This document shows positions 54,700 to 62,654 of a DNA stretch of 64,000 nt, piece after piece. The notes beneath the pieces were generated by a model that saw only the letters and a program-made list of their open reading frames with translations, ran no database searches and was not told the origin of the DNA. The DNA is from Phycisphaeraceae bacterium (lineage in GTDB: Bacteria; Planctomycetota; Phycisphaerae; Phycisphaerales; SM1A02). The DNA lies in contig JAHBWZ010000003.1 of assembly GCA_019636755.1 (NCBI GenBank), positions 124,001 through 188,000 of the forward strand. Direction: 5' to 3'. How positions within the stretch are numbered: position 1 is the stretch's first letter; each line of letters begins with the position of its first letter. The position numbers and the translations under genes were made by a program.

Positions 54700-55932
54700 A
54701 TGATCGTTGCCCCGCACGCCGTCGTTCCCGTCGCATCCGCCGTTCCGGACTTCTCAGACACGATCGTCGCGTTCGACGGCCGGAGCGACGCTGAACTGCG
54801 GCGCGCCGCCATGCTCTTCCGGACGATTGCGCACCCGACGCTGGTCGCGTGCGGGACACGGGCCGTCCGCGTCGCGCTGCGGCTGGGCCTGCCGATCGAG
54901 TGGCTGCTCCGGCGCACGATCTTCCCGCACTTCGTCGGCGGGACATCGCTGGAGACCTGCCGCCCGACGCTCGACCGCCTGGCCCACCGGCGCGCGGGCG
55001 CGATCCTGGACTACGCGGTCGAGTCCGCCCACGACGAAGCCGGTTTCGACCAGGTGACTGATGAACTCGTCCGGGCGACACGCTTCGCCGCCGCGCATCG
55101 CGCCATCCCGTTCGCCGTCTTCAAGATGACGGCCGTGGCGCGGGAGGGACTGCTCGAGGCCTCGGGCCGGGGACCGCTCGGCACCGCCGCGCTCCGCAGC
55201 GAGTACGACCGCGTCCGCGCCCGCGTGGACCGGATCACCGGGGAGGCGGACCGCGCGGGCATCCCGATCATGATCGACGCGGAGCGCGTCCGGCACCAGG
55301 ACGCCATCGACGCGATCGCCCTGGAGGCGATGCGCCGGTTCAACCGGGAGCGCACGCTCGTCCTGACGACCGTCCAGCTCTACCGGCGGGACGGCCTGGC
55401 AAAGGTCGAATCGCTCCTGGAGCAGGGGCGGACCGAGGGGTTCCTTCCCGGCTTCAAACTGGTGCGCGGCGCGTACCTGGACGAGGAGCGCCGGCTCGCC
55501 CGCGAATCCGGCGTACCCGATCCCATCCAGCCTGACAAGGCCGCCACGGATCGCGACTTCGACGCGGCGGTGGCGCGATGCATGCATGCCATCGACCGGT
55601 GCGCGCTCTGCCTCGGGTCGCACAACGAGGCTTCCTGCCGCCAGCTTGCGCAGGCGATGATCGATCGCGGGATCGATCGCGCCCACCCTCGCATCTGGTT
55701 CTCGCAGCTCCTGGGCATGAGCGACCATCTCACGTTCGCGCTGGCGGAGGCAGGATTCAATGCGGCCAAGTACGTCCCGTACGGCCCTGTCCGCCAGGTG
55801 ATTCCCTACCTCATCCGCCGGGCCGAAGAGAACATGTCGATCACCGGCGGACAGACGGGGCGCGAGATCGATCTTCTGGAACGGGAACTGGCGCGCCGAC
55901 GACGATCGGCGCGTGGACCGGGCGCCGGCTGA
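54700..55932 (+). CDS. Proline dehydrogenase (monofunctional PRODH)
   Basis: It oxidises proline to pyrroline-5-carboxylate using FAD and passes electrons to the respiratory chain. Diagnostic sequence includes AIPFAVFKMTAVAREGLLE, IDAERVRHQDAID, FKLVRGAYLDEER, LGSHNEASC, WFSQLLGMSDHLTFALAEAG and AKYVPYGPVRQVIPYLIRRAEENMS. The closest resemblance is to eukaryotic and planctomycete PRODH rather than PutA. I placed the start at ATG 54700 (410 residues); the frame opens at a GTG at 54598 overlapping the upstream stop, but the added Arg/Thr-rich residues look non-coding. No pyrroline-5-carboxylate dehydrogenase is adjacent. Confidence 0.9.
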   Translation: MIVAPHAVVPVASAVPDFSDTIVAFDGRSDAELRRAAMLFRTIAHPTLVACGTRAVRVALRLGLPIEWLLRRTIFPHFVGGTSLETCRPTLDRLAHRRAGAILDYAVESAHDEAGFDQVTDELVRATRFAAAHRAIPFAVFKMTAVAREGLLEASGRGPLGTAALRSEYDRVRARVDRITGEADRAGIPIMIDAERVRHQDAIDAIALEAMRRFNRERTLVLTTVQLYRRDGLAKVESLLEQGRTEGFLPGFKLVRGAYLDEERRLARESGVPDPIQPDKAATDRDFDAAVARCMHAIDRCALCLGSHNEASCRQLAQAMIDRGIDRAHPRIWFSQLLGMSDHLTFALAEAGFNAAKYVPYGPVRQVIPYLIRRAEENMSITGGQTGREIDLLERELARRRRSARGPGAG

Positions 55933-56001
55933 TCGGCGCCGGCGGCGGCGCGGGCGGCGGGCGTCGTGTCGAACCCCGACGGCGCCGGCGCACCGACGAC
56001 A

Positions 56002-57075
56002 TCAGCCCGGCGGTCGAACGCTGCGGCAGAGCCTGGACAGTTCCCGGAGGCTCCGCGCCGCGTCGGTCAGATCATGGGCGGACGCGAGCGATGCTTCCAG
56101 CGCCGTGGCCGCCGCCGCGACGGGCGCGAAGCCGAAGCCGGTCGCGCCGGCACTGAGCGCGCGGGCCCCCTCGGCAAGTCGGACCGTCTCGCCCGATGCC
56201 AGGAGCGCCTCGAGCGCGCAGATCTGCGCCGGGAGCCGGTCCACGAAGGACGCGATGAGGTCCCGCATGTGACGGTCGCTCTGGTAGGAACTCGTGATGG
56301 CGCTGACTGCATTGCTCTGCACGATCGGTCCGAGCTCCTCGCGTGCCGGCGGTCGGCAGACCGTGAAGTCGATCTGCGGTTCGTGGCGTGTCCGCTCGTC
56401 GAACGCCGTCATGGCCGCGATCCGGCCCATGTACCCGCGGCTCCGCAGCGCCCGGATCGTGTCCAGCCCCCGCGCCTCGGTGGAATCCACGTCCACCAGG
56501 AGCAGTTCGCACCGGCTTCGCATGGCCGTCCTGATCAGCTCGTGACCGGAGACGAGCCGCTCCGCCGTCGCATTGAGCGCCGCGAGATGCCGCAGAACGA
56601 GCGCCCCCAGCACCTCGTCCGGCTCGAGGACGGCAACCGACGCCGACCTCGCTTCCATGCAGAACTCGGCGGGCACGATCTCGGTGTCGAACTCCACGCC
56701 GAGTTCATACACGCCCACCCGGACGTACCGGCAGCTCCTGATCGTCCCCTCCACGGGCCGGCAGTCCTCCGCAAGCGACTGCAGGTGTACGAGCACGCGA
56801 GCACCGATGTGCGAGAAGGCCCCGTGCAGAATGCTGATGCCGCGCGCGCTCAGGTTGCGCGGCGTCATCTCGTACCGTCGGCTCGACGCGTCACCCGGCT
56901 GCCGCAGGTCGACCTCGATGGTCGGGCGGCGATAGGGATACCGGCGATGTCGTCGCCGTGAACGCGTGGAGTCGATGGCGGCGCTTTCGAGCCCACCGAG
57001 GACATCGCTGATCTCGTTCGCGCCGAGACGCAGCAGACGGGTTGTCTCGTTTCCCGGGGGTCGCCCCTCACGCAT
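56002..57075 (-). CDS. PilZ-receiver-HPt-like signalling protein (paralog A)
   Basis: The 357-residue protein has three domains. Residues about 40-135 form a PilZ domain with RRRHRRYPYRR and NLSARG, the c-di-GMP binding signature. Residues about 145-250 are a receiver-like domain with a candidate phospho-acceptor Asp195 (LLLVDVDSTE) and AMTAF, but a divergent acidic pocket. Residues about 265-350 look like an HPt helical bundle in which the phosphorylatable His is Arg305 (ARALSAGATGFGF in place of AHxLKG). It may read c-di-GMP and compete with or dock to phosphorelay partners. A paralog lies 276 bp upstream in the same orientation. Confidence 0.82.
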   Translation of the reverse strand: MREGRPPGNETTRLLRLGANEISDVLGGLESAAIDSTRSRRRHRRYPYRRPTIEVDLRQPGDASSRRYEMTPRNLSARGISILHGAFSHIGARVLVHLQSLAEDCRPVEGTIRSCRYVRVGVYELGVEFDTEIVPAEFCMEARSASVAVLEPDEVLGALVLRHLAALNATAERLVSGHELIRTAMRSRCELLLVDVDSTEARGLDTIRALRSRGYMGRIAAMTAFDERTRHEPQIDFTVCRPPAREELGPIVQSNAVSAITSSYQSDRHMRDLIASFVDRLPAQICALEALLASGETVRLAEGARALSAGATGFGFAPVAAAATALEASLASAHDLTDAARSLRELSRLCRSVRPPG

Positions 57076-57351
57076 CGTCGGTGCTCCAGTGTCCCCCGGC
57101 TGCTGAGCCCCCCGGATGCATTCCCTGACCCTGAACCTGCGCGCCAGCCACCGCCCCCGCCCCGTGTCCGGGGCGCCGTTGACTGAGCCGATGCACTCTT
57201 CGGCACGCCGGCCGGCCGACTCAGGCGAATCTGACGCCCGGCCTGCGGATTCCCCCCCGAAGGGGTGGACGCGCCCGCAGGGATCCCGCCCGTCGCGCGG
57301 GCACCGCGTCCCGGAACCGGCCATGCGGCTCCCGGACCTCCCGCGCCGGAC

Positions 57352-58437
57352 CTACGCCGCCGCGGTCGACGCGGGCGGGCGGGCCTGCTGGACCAGGCGC
57401 GAGAGCGCGCGAAGCCGCCGGGCCACGTCGACGATCGAACCGGGGTCCGCGCACGCGGACTCCAGCGCCACCGCCGCGGCCGTCACCGGCGGGAATCCGA
57501 AGCCCATGGCGCTCACGCCGAGCGCGCGCGCCGCGCGGGCGAGTCCGCGGAGATCGCCCGCGACCAGCAGCCCCTCCAGGTCGCGGACCCGGCCGGGCAG
57601 TCCGGCGACGAACGCCTGGATCAGGTCACGCAGTTGCGGATCATCCTGGTACGCGCTCGTGATCGCGGCAGGCAGCTCGTCCTGTACGAGCGACACGAAC
57701 TCCTCGCGCGACGCAGGCCGCGGTATGGTGAGATCGATCTGCGCCTCCTGTTCCGCGGCATCCTCGAACGCCGTCATGCCGACGATCCGTCCGAGGTAGC
57801 CCCGGGCCCGAAGCTGCCGGACCGCCTCGCCGCCGCCGATCACCGTCGAGTCCAGGTCGACGAGCAGGAGGTCGAATCGCCTCTCGATCGCGTCCGTGAT
57901 GAGCGCCTGACCCGTCCGGACGCGATGGACACGCGCATTCACGGCCTCGAGGTGACGCGCGATGAGCCCGCCGATCATCTCGTCGGCCTCCAGGACCGCG
58001 ACCGAGACGCTTCGCGCGTCCGTGCAGAAGTCCGCCGGAGAGATCTCCGCGGCGAAGCGGACTCCGAGTTCGTAGATCCCGACCCGGATGTATCGGCACG
58101 TGCAGACGACTCCGGCCACGTTCACGACCGATCCATGGAGCGTCCGCAATTGCACGAGGATGGACGATCCCGCGTGCACGAAACTCCCGTGCAGGAGCCC
58201 GATGCCGCGTGCCCCGAGGTTCCTGGGCGTCACCTCGAACCAGCGGCCCGTGGCGTCGCCCGGCTGGCGGATGTTCACCTCCAGCGTCGGCAGCTGATAC
58301 CGGTACCGCCGATGCTTCCGGCGCGAGACACTGGGTTCCTTCGCCGCACTTTCCAGCCGGCTGAGCACCTCGTTCTCATCGCCCGGCTGAATCCGCAGCA
58401 GACGCATGCCCCGCGTCGGACGCTCACCCTTCCGCAT
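57352..58437 (-). CDS. PilZ-receiver-HPt-like signalling protein (paralog B)
   Basis: This 361-residue paralog of the neighbouring gene has the same layout: PilZ (RRKHRRYRYQLP near residue 38), receiver with Asp in LLLVDLDSTVIGG, GMTAF and Arg in place of the usual Lys (IPRPASRE), and an HPt-like bundle with Arg in place of His (ARALGVSAMGFGF). Its PilZ motif is NLGARG, with Gly replacing the Ser kept in paralog A, so c-di-GMP binding may be weaker or lost. AGGAGG lies 4 nt before ATG 58437, which I chose over ATG 58455. Four 15-bp repeats lie just upstream. Confidence 0.82.
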   Translation of the reverse strand: MRKGERPTRGMRLLRIQPGDENEVLSRLESAAKEPSVSRRKHRRYRYQLPTLEVNIRQPGDATGRWFEVTPRNLGARGIGLLHGSFVHAGSSILVQLRTLHGSVVNVAGVVCTCRYIRVGIYELGVRFAAEISPADFCTDARSVSVAVLEADEMIGGLIARHLEAVNARVHRVRTGQALITDAIERRFDLLLVDLDSTVIGGGEAVRQLRARGYLGRIVGMTAFEDAAEQEAQIDLTIPRPASREEFVSLVQDELPAAITSAYQDDPQLRDLIQAFVAGLPGRVRDLEGLLVAGDLRGLARAARALGVSAMGFGFPPVTAAAVALESACADPGSIVDVARRLRALSRLVQQARPPASTAAA

Positions 58438-58480
58438 CGGTCCTCCTGCTCGCATCGACGCCCGTGCCCGGCCGCGGGCA

Positions 58481-58539
58481 TCGCTGATCCATGAATCGCT
58501 GATCCATGAATCGCTGATCCATGAATCGCTGATCCATGA
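58481..58539. repeat. 15-bp tandem repeat, 4 copies of TCGCTGATCCATGAA
   Basis: Four direct copies with a 15-bp period lie 44-102 bp upstream of the paralog B start. The unit contains GATCCATGAATC, a near-palindrome centred on CATG. The placement and spacing resemble operator iterons, though plain slippage is also possible. Confidence 0.85.
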
Positions 58540-58712
58540 TCGGCAGGCACGCCGGGAATGACGAGTCCGGCCCGCACGGAGCGCGCCGTGACTGCGCGCG
58601 CACCGCCCGCACAGGCGTGCCAGCCTTCGGAAGGCGTGCGCGCGACCGGGTCGCCGCGCACGGCGCCGGCGTTATCAGTCCCTCTTCAGGCGGGCGACCT
58701 GGCGCCCGCGCG

Positions 58713-59105
58713 TCACCGGCCGCCGTGCCTGCGGAAGACCGCGAAGAAGTCCCACGACACCATCGAGAGCATGTCCCCATCCTCCTCGAGGCGATACATC
58801 GCATCGAACGACCGGTCCGGCCCCACGATGCGCAGCAGTCCGCCGGAGACGCTGAACCGCTCCTGATCGTTGACTTCCGTCGACCCGTCGACGAGCCGCG
58901 TGGTCGTGACGAGTCGCCCCGATCGGCGGAACTCCACGACCATCTCCCGGAACTCCGGGGACTCGCCGGTGACGATGCGCTCCGCGCGCCACGTCGTCCC
59001 ACCGAGCGGCGCCGTCGAGCAGCCGGCCATCGCCGCGCCGATGATGACGATGACGGGCATGAACGTGACAGCCTGCATGACGTGCGTGAGCCGGTGGCGT
59101 TGCAT
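58713..59105 (-). CDS. Small putative lipoprotein of unknown function
   Basis: The 130-residue product has a signal peptide ending in the lipobox AAMAGC (VIVIIGAAMAGCST), followed by a small beta-rich domain (TWRAERIVTGESPEFREMVV, then FDAMYRLEEDGDMLSMVSWD) that resembles small lipocalin- or META-like folds. No close family is recognised. The ATG at 59105 fits the signal peptide; ATG 59159 would add 18 residues. It is divergent from the SLC13 transporter gene with a palindrome between them. Confidence 0.72.
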   Translation of the reverse strand: MQRHRLTHVMQAVTFMPVIVIIGAAMAGCSTAPLGGTTWRAERIVTGESPEFREMVVEFRRSGRLVTTTRLVDGSTEVNDQERFSVSGGLLRIVGPDRSFDAMYRLEEDGDMLSMVSWDFFAVFRRHGGR

Positions 59106-59164
59106 GGTCCAGGTCCTTCGGGCTCTGCCCGGGTCTGCGCGGCGCGATGCCTGCTGCATCGTCA

Positions 59165-59181
59165 GGCGGTATCGTACCGCC
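59165..59181. promoter_or_regulatory. Palindromic operator-like site GGCGGTA-TCG-TACCGCC
   Basis: A perfect 7+7 bp inverted repeat with a 3-nt centre lies in the 198-bp gap between two divergent genes. Read on either strand it overlaps TATCGT or TACGAT, possible -10 boxes. A dimeric repressor could control one or both genes here. Confidence 0.45.
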
Positions 59182-59268
59182 GGCCTCGACCCCCGCGCGC
59201 AGCGCCGTGGCTCGCCGCGGGACGCCGGAGCGCGCAGGTACGGACGGTCGACCGGCCGGCGCGGGCGA

Positions 59269-59274
59269 TACGAT
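59269..59274 (+). promoter_or_regulatory. Putative -10 box TACGAT of the SLC13 transporter gene
   Basis: GGGCGATACGATG lies 29 nt before the ATG at 59304, and GGAAGGA is placed as a ribosome site between them. The match to the consensus is moderate. Confidence 0.35.
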
Positions 59275-59303
59275 GCCGATGGCGGAAGGATCCGCCGATT
59301 CGA

Positions 59304-60851
59304 ATGACGCAGCCGCCGGTCCTTGCCACGACGATCTCCCGCATCGGTCTCGCGCTGGGGCCGCTGCTCTTTCTCCTGCTGATCCGGGTCCTTCCTGATC
59401 ACGCGATCGCGGCAGACGGATCGGAGGTCCCGTTCACCCCCGCCGGCCGCGCGACGCTTGCGGCGCTCGCCTGGATGGCGACGTGGTGGATGACCGAGGC
59501 GGTGGACCTCGCGGTCACCTCGCTCCTGCCCATCGTCCTCTTCCCGATCGTGGGCATCGGACGGATCACGGAGACGACGGCGCCGTACGCCGCGGACACG
59601 ATCTTCCTCTTCCTCGGCGGCTTTCTCCTGGCTCTGGCCATGCAGCGGTGGTCGCTGGACCGGCGCATCGCCATGACCACGATCAGCATCGTCGGCACTC
59701 GACCGGCCCCGATGATCGGGGGCTTCATGCTGGCGACGGCGGTCCTCAGCGCGTTCGTGTCGAATACGGCGACGGTCGCGATGATGCTCCCGATCGCCCT
59801 GAGCGTGATCGCGCTCAGCGATCGCACCGCCGCCGACCGCCGGGCGGACGCCGTCGAGGGCGCCGTTGGCGGCGGAAGCGATGCCTTCGCACGCGCCCTG
59901 CTGCTGGGAATCGCCTACGCCGCCTCGATCGGCGGGATCGCGACGATCATCGGATCACCGCCCAACGTCTTCCTCGTCTCGTATTTCGCGCGCGGCATCG
60001 CCGAGCAGCATCGCATGGACATCTCATTCGTCGAGTGGATGTACGTCGGCGTGCCGGTGACGCTCGTCATGCTGCCCATCACCTGGCTGCTGCTCACGCG
60101 CGTCCTGTTCCGCGTGCCGGCCCGGGAGATCGAGGGCGGCCGCGCCTACATCCGGTCGGCGATGCAGGAATTGGGACACATCCGGCGGCCGGAGTGGCTC
60201 GTCATGCTCACGTTCTCGCTCACCGCCGTGACGTGGATCACGCGCCCCTGGCTGGCGAAGATCCCGTTCGGAAGCGGGCCGGACGCGCCGCGCCCGCTTG
60301 CCGGCCTGACGGATGCCGGCATCGCGATCGCCGCCGGCATCACGCTCTTCCTGCTGCCGGCGCGCCGGGGCGAGCGCGTGCTCACGTGGTCGGCGACACG
60401 TGATCTGCCGTGGGGCATCCTGCTGCTCTTCGGCGGCGGACTCAGCCTCGCCGCCGCGGTGGAGCGCAACGGCGTGGCCGAGTTCTTCGCCGCGTATGCC
60501 GGGCACATGACCGGCTGGCACGCCCTCCTGGTCGCCGCCGTGGTCACCACCGTCGTGATCTTCATGACCGAACTCACGTCGAACACCGCGACCGTCGCCA
60601 CGCTGGTGCCGATCCTCTGCGCCGTCGCGCCTGCACTCGGGGTCGAACCGCTGGCCCTCGCCATGCCCGCCGCGATCGCCGCGTCCTGCGCGTTCATGAT
60701 GCCGGTGGCGACACCGCCCAATGCCATCGTCTTCTCGGCGGGCCGGCTGACCGTCGGCGGCATGTGCCGCGCGGGGATCCTCCTGAACGTGATCGGGATC
60801 GGCGTCGTGACGCTGCTGGGAAGCTGGCTGGCGCTCCGCGTGATCTCGTGA
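59304..60851 (+). CDS. SLC13/DASS-family sodium-coupled carboxylate transporter
   Basis: The 515-residue protein has about 11-12 membrane helices and the two SNT sodium and carboxylate-binding motifs in internal repeat positions: FVSNTATVAMMLPIA near residue 150 and LTSNTATVATLVPIL near residue 425. GSPPNVFLVSYF and PVATPPNAIVF are the matching hairpin ends. Family members import di- or tricarboxylates, or sulfate, with sodium. The exact substrate cannot be read, though succinate-type dicarboxylates are the usual ones. It is divergent from the small lipoprotein gene. Confidence 0.93.
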   Translation: MTQPPVLATTISRIGLALGPLLFLLLIRVLPDHAIAADGSEVPFTPAGRATLAALAWMATWWMTEAVDLAVTSLLPIVLFPIVGIGRITETTAPYAADTIFLFLGGFLLALAMQRWSLDRRIAMTTISIVGTRPAPMIGGFMLATAVLSAFVSNTATVAMMLPIALSVIALSDRTAADRRADAVEGAVGGGSDAFARALLLGIAYAASIGGIATIIGSPPNVFLVSYFARGIAEQHRMDISFVEWMYVGVPVTLVMLPITWLLLTRVLFRVPAREIEGGRAYIRSAMQELGHIRRPEWLVMLTFSLTAVTWITRPWLAKIPFGSGPDAPRPLAGLTDAGIAIAAGITLFLLPARRGERVLTWSATRDLPWGILLLFGGGLSLAAAVERNGVAEFFAAYAGHMTGWHALLVAAVVTTVVIFMTELTSNTATVATLVPILCAVAPALGVEPLALAMPAAIAASCAFMMPVATPPNAIVFSAGRLTVGGMCRAGILLNVIGIGVVTLLGSWLALRVIS

Positions 60852-60885
60852 GCATCCCGACACCGTCGGGGAGACGGCGGATCCG

Positions 60886-61791
60886 TCACCGCGCCACCAG
60901 GAGCAGCAGGAAGACCGCCGCCCGGATGACCGCGTGCGCCCCGGCCGCTTCGAAGAGCCGCCGGTACACGGGGTCCATCCGCGGGCGCCGTCCCTCGTCG
61001 ACCGCGTCGCGCCACGCGCGCACGAGCGCCGGGAGCGGCCAGAGCGCGCAGCCCACCTGCACCACGGCCGCCACGACGAACGGCAGCACCACCCGCCACA
61101 GGTCGATCGGTCCCCCCGCCGGGATGGTCATTCCGAGGATCGCCGCGCCGCTGACCCCCTCGACCAGCGCCACCAGGAGCGCGGTCGTGAGCACGATCGC
61201 GCGCAGTTCGCTCTCACGGCGGAGCAGCGCGGGTCGCTTCTCGATCGTCAGCAGAACGACCGCCACCTTCGCGACCTCCGCCACGACCGGCAGCACCACG
61301 ATCGACAGTCCGCCGGGCAGGCGGGACACCACGGCGCAGGCGACCCCGAAGACGATCGCGAGCGCGGCGCCGGCGGCGAACGCCGATGGCAGGTACCACG
61401 ACGGCCGCGGCCGCGCACGATCCTCGCGCATCCGCTGCGCGTACCGGCCGCGCGCATGCGGCCCCGGCTGCGTCCACGAGACCCGGCCGCATTCGGGACA
61501 CGCCGCCAGCACCTCGTGACCGCGGAGGTTGTATCCGCAGTGCTCGCACGTCCAGTCCTGCTCGATCGGCCCACGGCGACCGGCCGGCGAATCGGCGCCG
61601 AAGATCCCGCCCGGTTCGTCGAAGACGCTGTGATCGTGGTCCGGTCGCCGGGCGGCCTCCCGCGCCAGCCGCGCCTCCGCGTGCGCCTCGGTGCGCCGCG
61701 TCGCCTCGCCGTCGCGCGCAGAGGCGCCGTCCGGCCGCAGGTGCGGCTCGCGTCCGATGCCCTGGTCCCGTTCGTGCCGATCGGCCATCAC
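60886..61791 (-). CDS. Zinc-ribbon membrane protein of unknown function
   Basis: After a hydrophilic N-terminus, a zinc ribbon is visible near residues 82-103: CEHCGYNLRGHEV followed by CPECG, a pattern frequent in planctomycete membrane proteins. About five membrane helices follow to residue 301, including YLPSAFAAGAALAIVFGVAC and IVVLPVVAEVAKVAVVLLTI. No enzyme motif is present. Its ATG overlaps the stop of the upstream YbjQ-like gene (ATGA), so the three small genes of this minus-strand set are translationally coupled. Confidence 0.75.
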   Translation of the reverse strand: MMADRHERDQGIGREPHLRPDGASARDGEATRRTEAHAEARLAREAARRPDHDHSVFDEPGGIFGADSPAGRRGPIEQDWTCEHCGYNLRGHEVLAACPECGRVSWTQPGPHARGRYAQRMREDRARPRPSWYLPSAFAAGAALAIVFGVACAVVSRLPGGLSIVVLPVVAEVAKVAVVLLTIEKRPALLRRESELRAIVLTTALLVALVEGVSGAAILGMTIPAGGPIDLWRVVLPFVVAAVVQVGCALWPLPALVRAWRDAVDEGRRPRMDPVYRRLFEAAGAHAVIRAAVFLLLLVAR

Positions 61792-62252
61792 CGGCGGCGG
61801 ACCGCCGTCCCCCAGGCCAGGATCTCGACCTGCATGGCGCCGGCCTTCGAATCCCGCATCTGCGAGATCATGGTCGACTCGTATCGCACGTTCCAGATCT
61901 CGCCGGCGCCGAGCATCCTCGCTTCCTCGATCAGGCGCAGCGTCGCTTCCCGCCGCGCGCGGTCCATGAGCCGCCGCGCGGCACCCAGCTCGCCGCCGAC
62001 GAGCCGGCGCAGCGACGTGATGAACGTCTTCCAGTAGTCGGTCGCGATCACCACCTGGCCGACGATCATCTGCGCGTCACGCACGGTCTCCGGATCGGTC
62101 ACGTGCCGCAGGTTGACGAGCATCACGTCTTCACCCGACGCCTCCCGGACGACGAGAGAGCGGAGATGCCGCTGCTCGTTCAGCGATCCGAACATGAGGC
62201 CGACGAGCAGGCCGGCGGCGAAGAGAATGACATCGAAGAGCTGCACGATCAC
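61788..62252 (-). CDS. Membrane-anchored YbjQ-like protein
   Basis: One N-terminal helix (VQLFDVILFAAGLLVGLMF) is followed by a domain resembling YbjQ/PF01906: VIATDYWKTFITSLRRLVGGELGAARRLMDRARREATLRLIEEAR and WNVRYEST, seen here in parts such as LRRLVGGELGAARRLM and ATLRLIEEARMLGAGEIWNV. YbjQ proteins form pentamers of unclear role. Both ends overlap neighbours by 4 bp. It appears to be a membrane-tethered paralog of the next gene. Confidence 0.78.
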   Translation of the reverse strand: MIVQLFDVILFAAGLLVGLMFGSLNEQRHLRSLVVREASGEDVMLVNLRHVTDPETVRDAQMIVGQVVIATDYWKTFITSLRRLVGGELGAARRLMDRARREATLRLIEEARMLGAGEIWNVRYESTMISQMRDSKAGAMQVEILAWGTAVRRR

Positions 62253-62587
62253 CGGACCGCTCCGGCAGCCCCGCCGACCAGGCGGACCGCGGTGCCGTAC
62301 GCATACAGCTCCGCCGCACCGGCCGCCACCGCACTGGTCGTGAACCGGACGTTCACGACCGCGTCGGCCCCGAGCTCCGCCGCCTGCCCCACCATCCGCT
62401 CGATCGCCTGCCTTCGTGCCTCGGTCAGCAGTTCGGTGTACCCGCGGATCTCGCCACCCACCAGGTTCTTGAAGCTGGCGGCGATGTCACGACCGAGGTG
62501 CTTTGCCCGGATCGTGTTTCCCTGCACGAGGCCGAGCACCGATGCGATCTCGCGCCCGGGCACTGTTTCCGTATTGACGACGATCAT
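62249..62587 (-). CDS. YbjQ family protein
   Basis: The 112-residue product matches YbjQ (PF01906) along its length: TETVPGREIASVLGLVQGNT, RDIAASFKNLVGGEIRGYTE and ELGADAVVNVRFTTSAV. Family members form pentameric rings; a heavy-metal-binding role has been suggested but is not established. Its stop overlaps the ATG of the membrane-tethered paralog (ATGA). The gap to mgtE upstream is 67 bp, so all may be one operon. Confidence 0.9.
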   Translation of the reverse strand: MIVVNTETVPGREIASVLGLVQGNTIRAKHLGRDIAASFKNLVGGEIRGYTELLTEARRQAIERMVGQAAELGADAVVNVRFTTSAVAAGAAELYAYGTAVRLVGGAAGAVR

Positions 62588-62654
62588 GGACGGGATACCT
62601 CCGATTCCGGAAAGGGGCAGTCAGGCAGCGCGGCCGCACGCACCGCGCGGCCGG

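Noticed and set aside
58481-58539. A small CRISPR array
   Set aside because: The 15-bp units follow each other without spacers and there are no cas genes.
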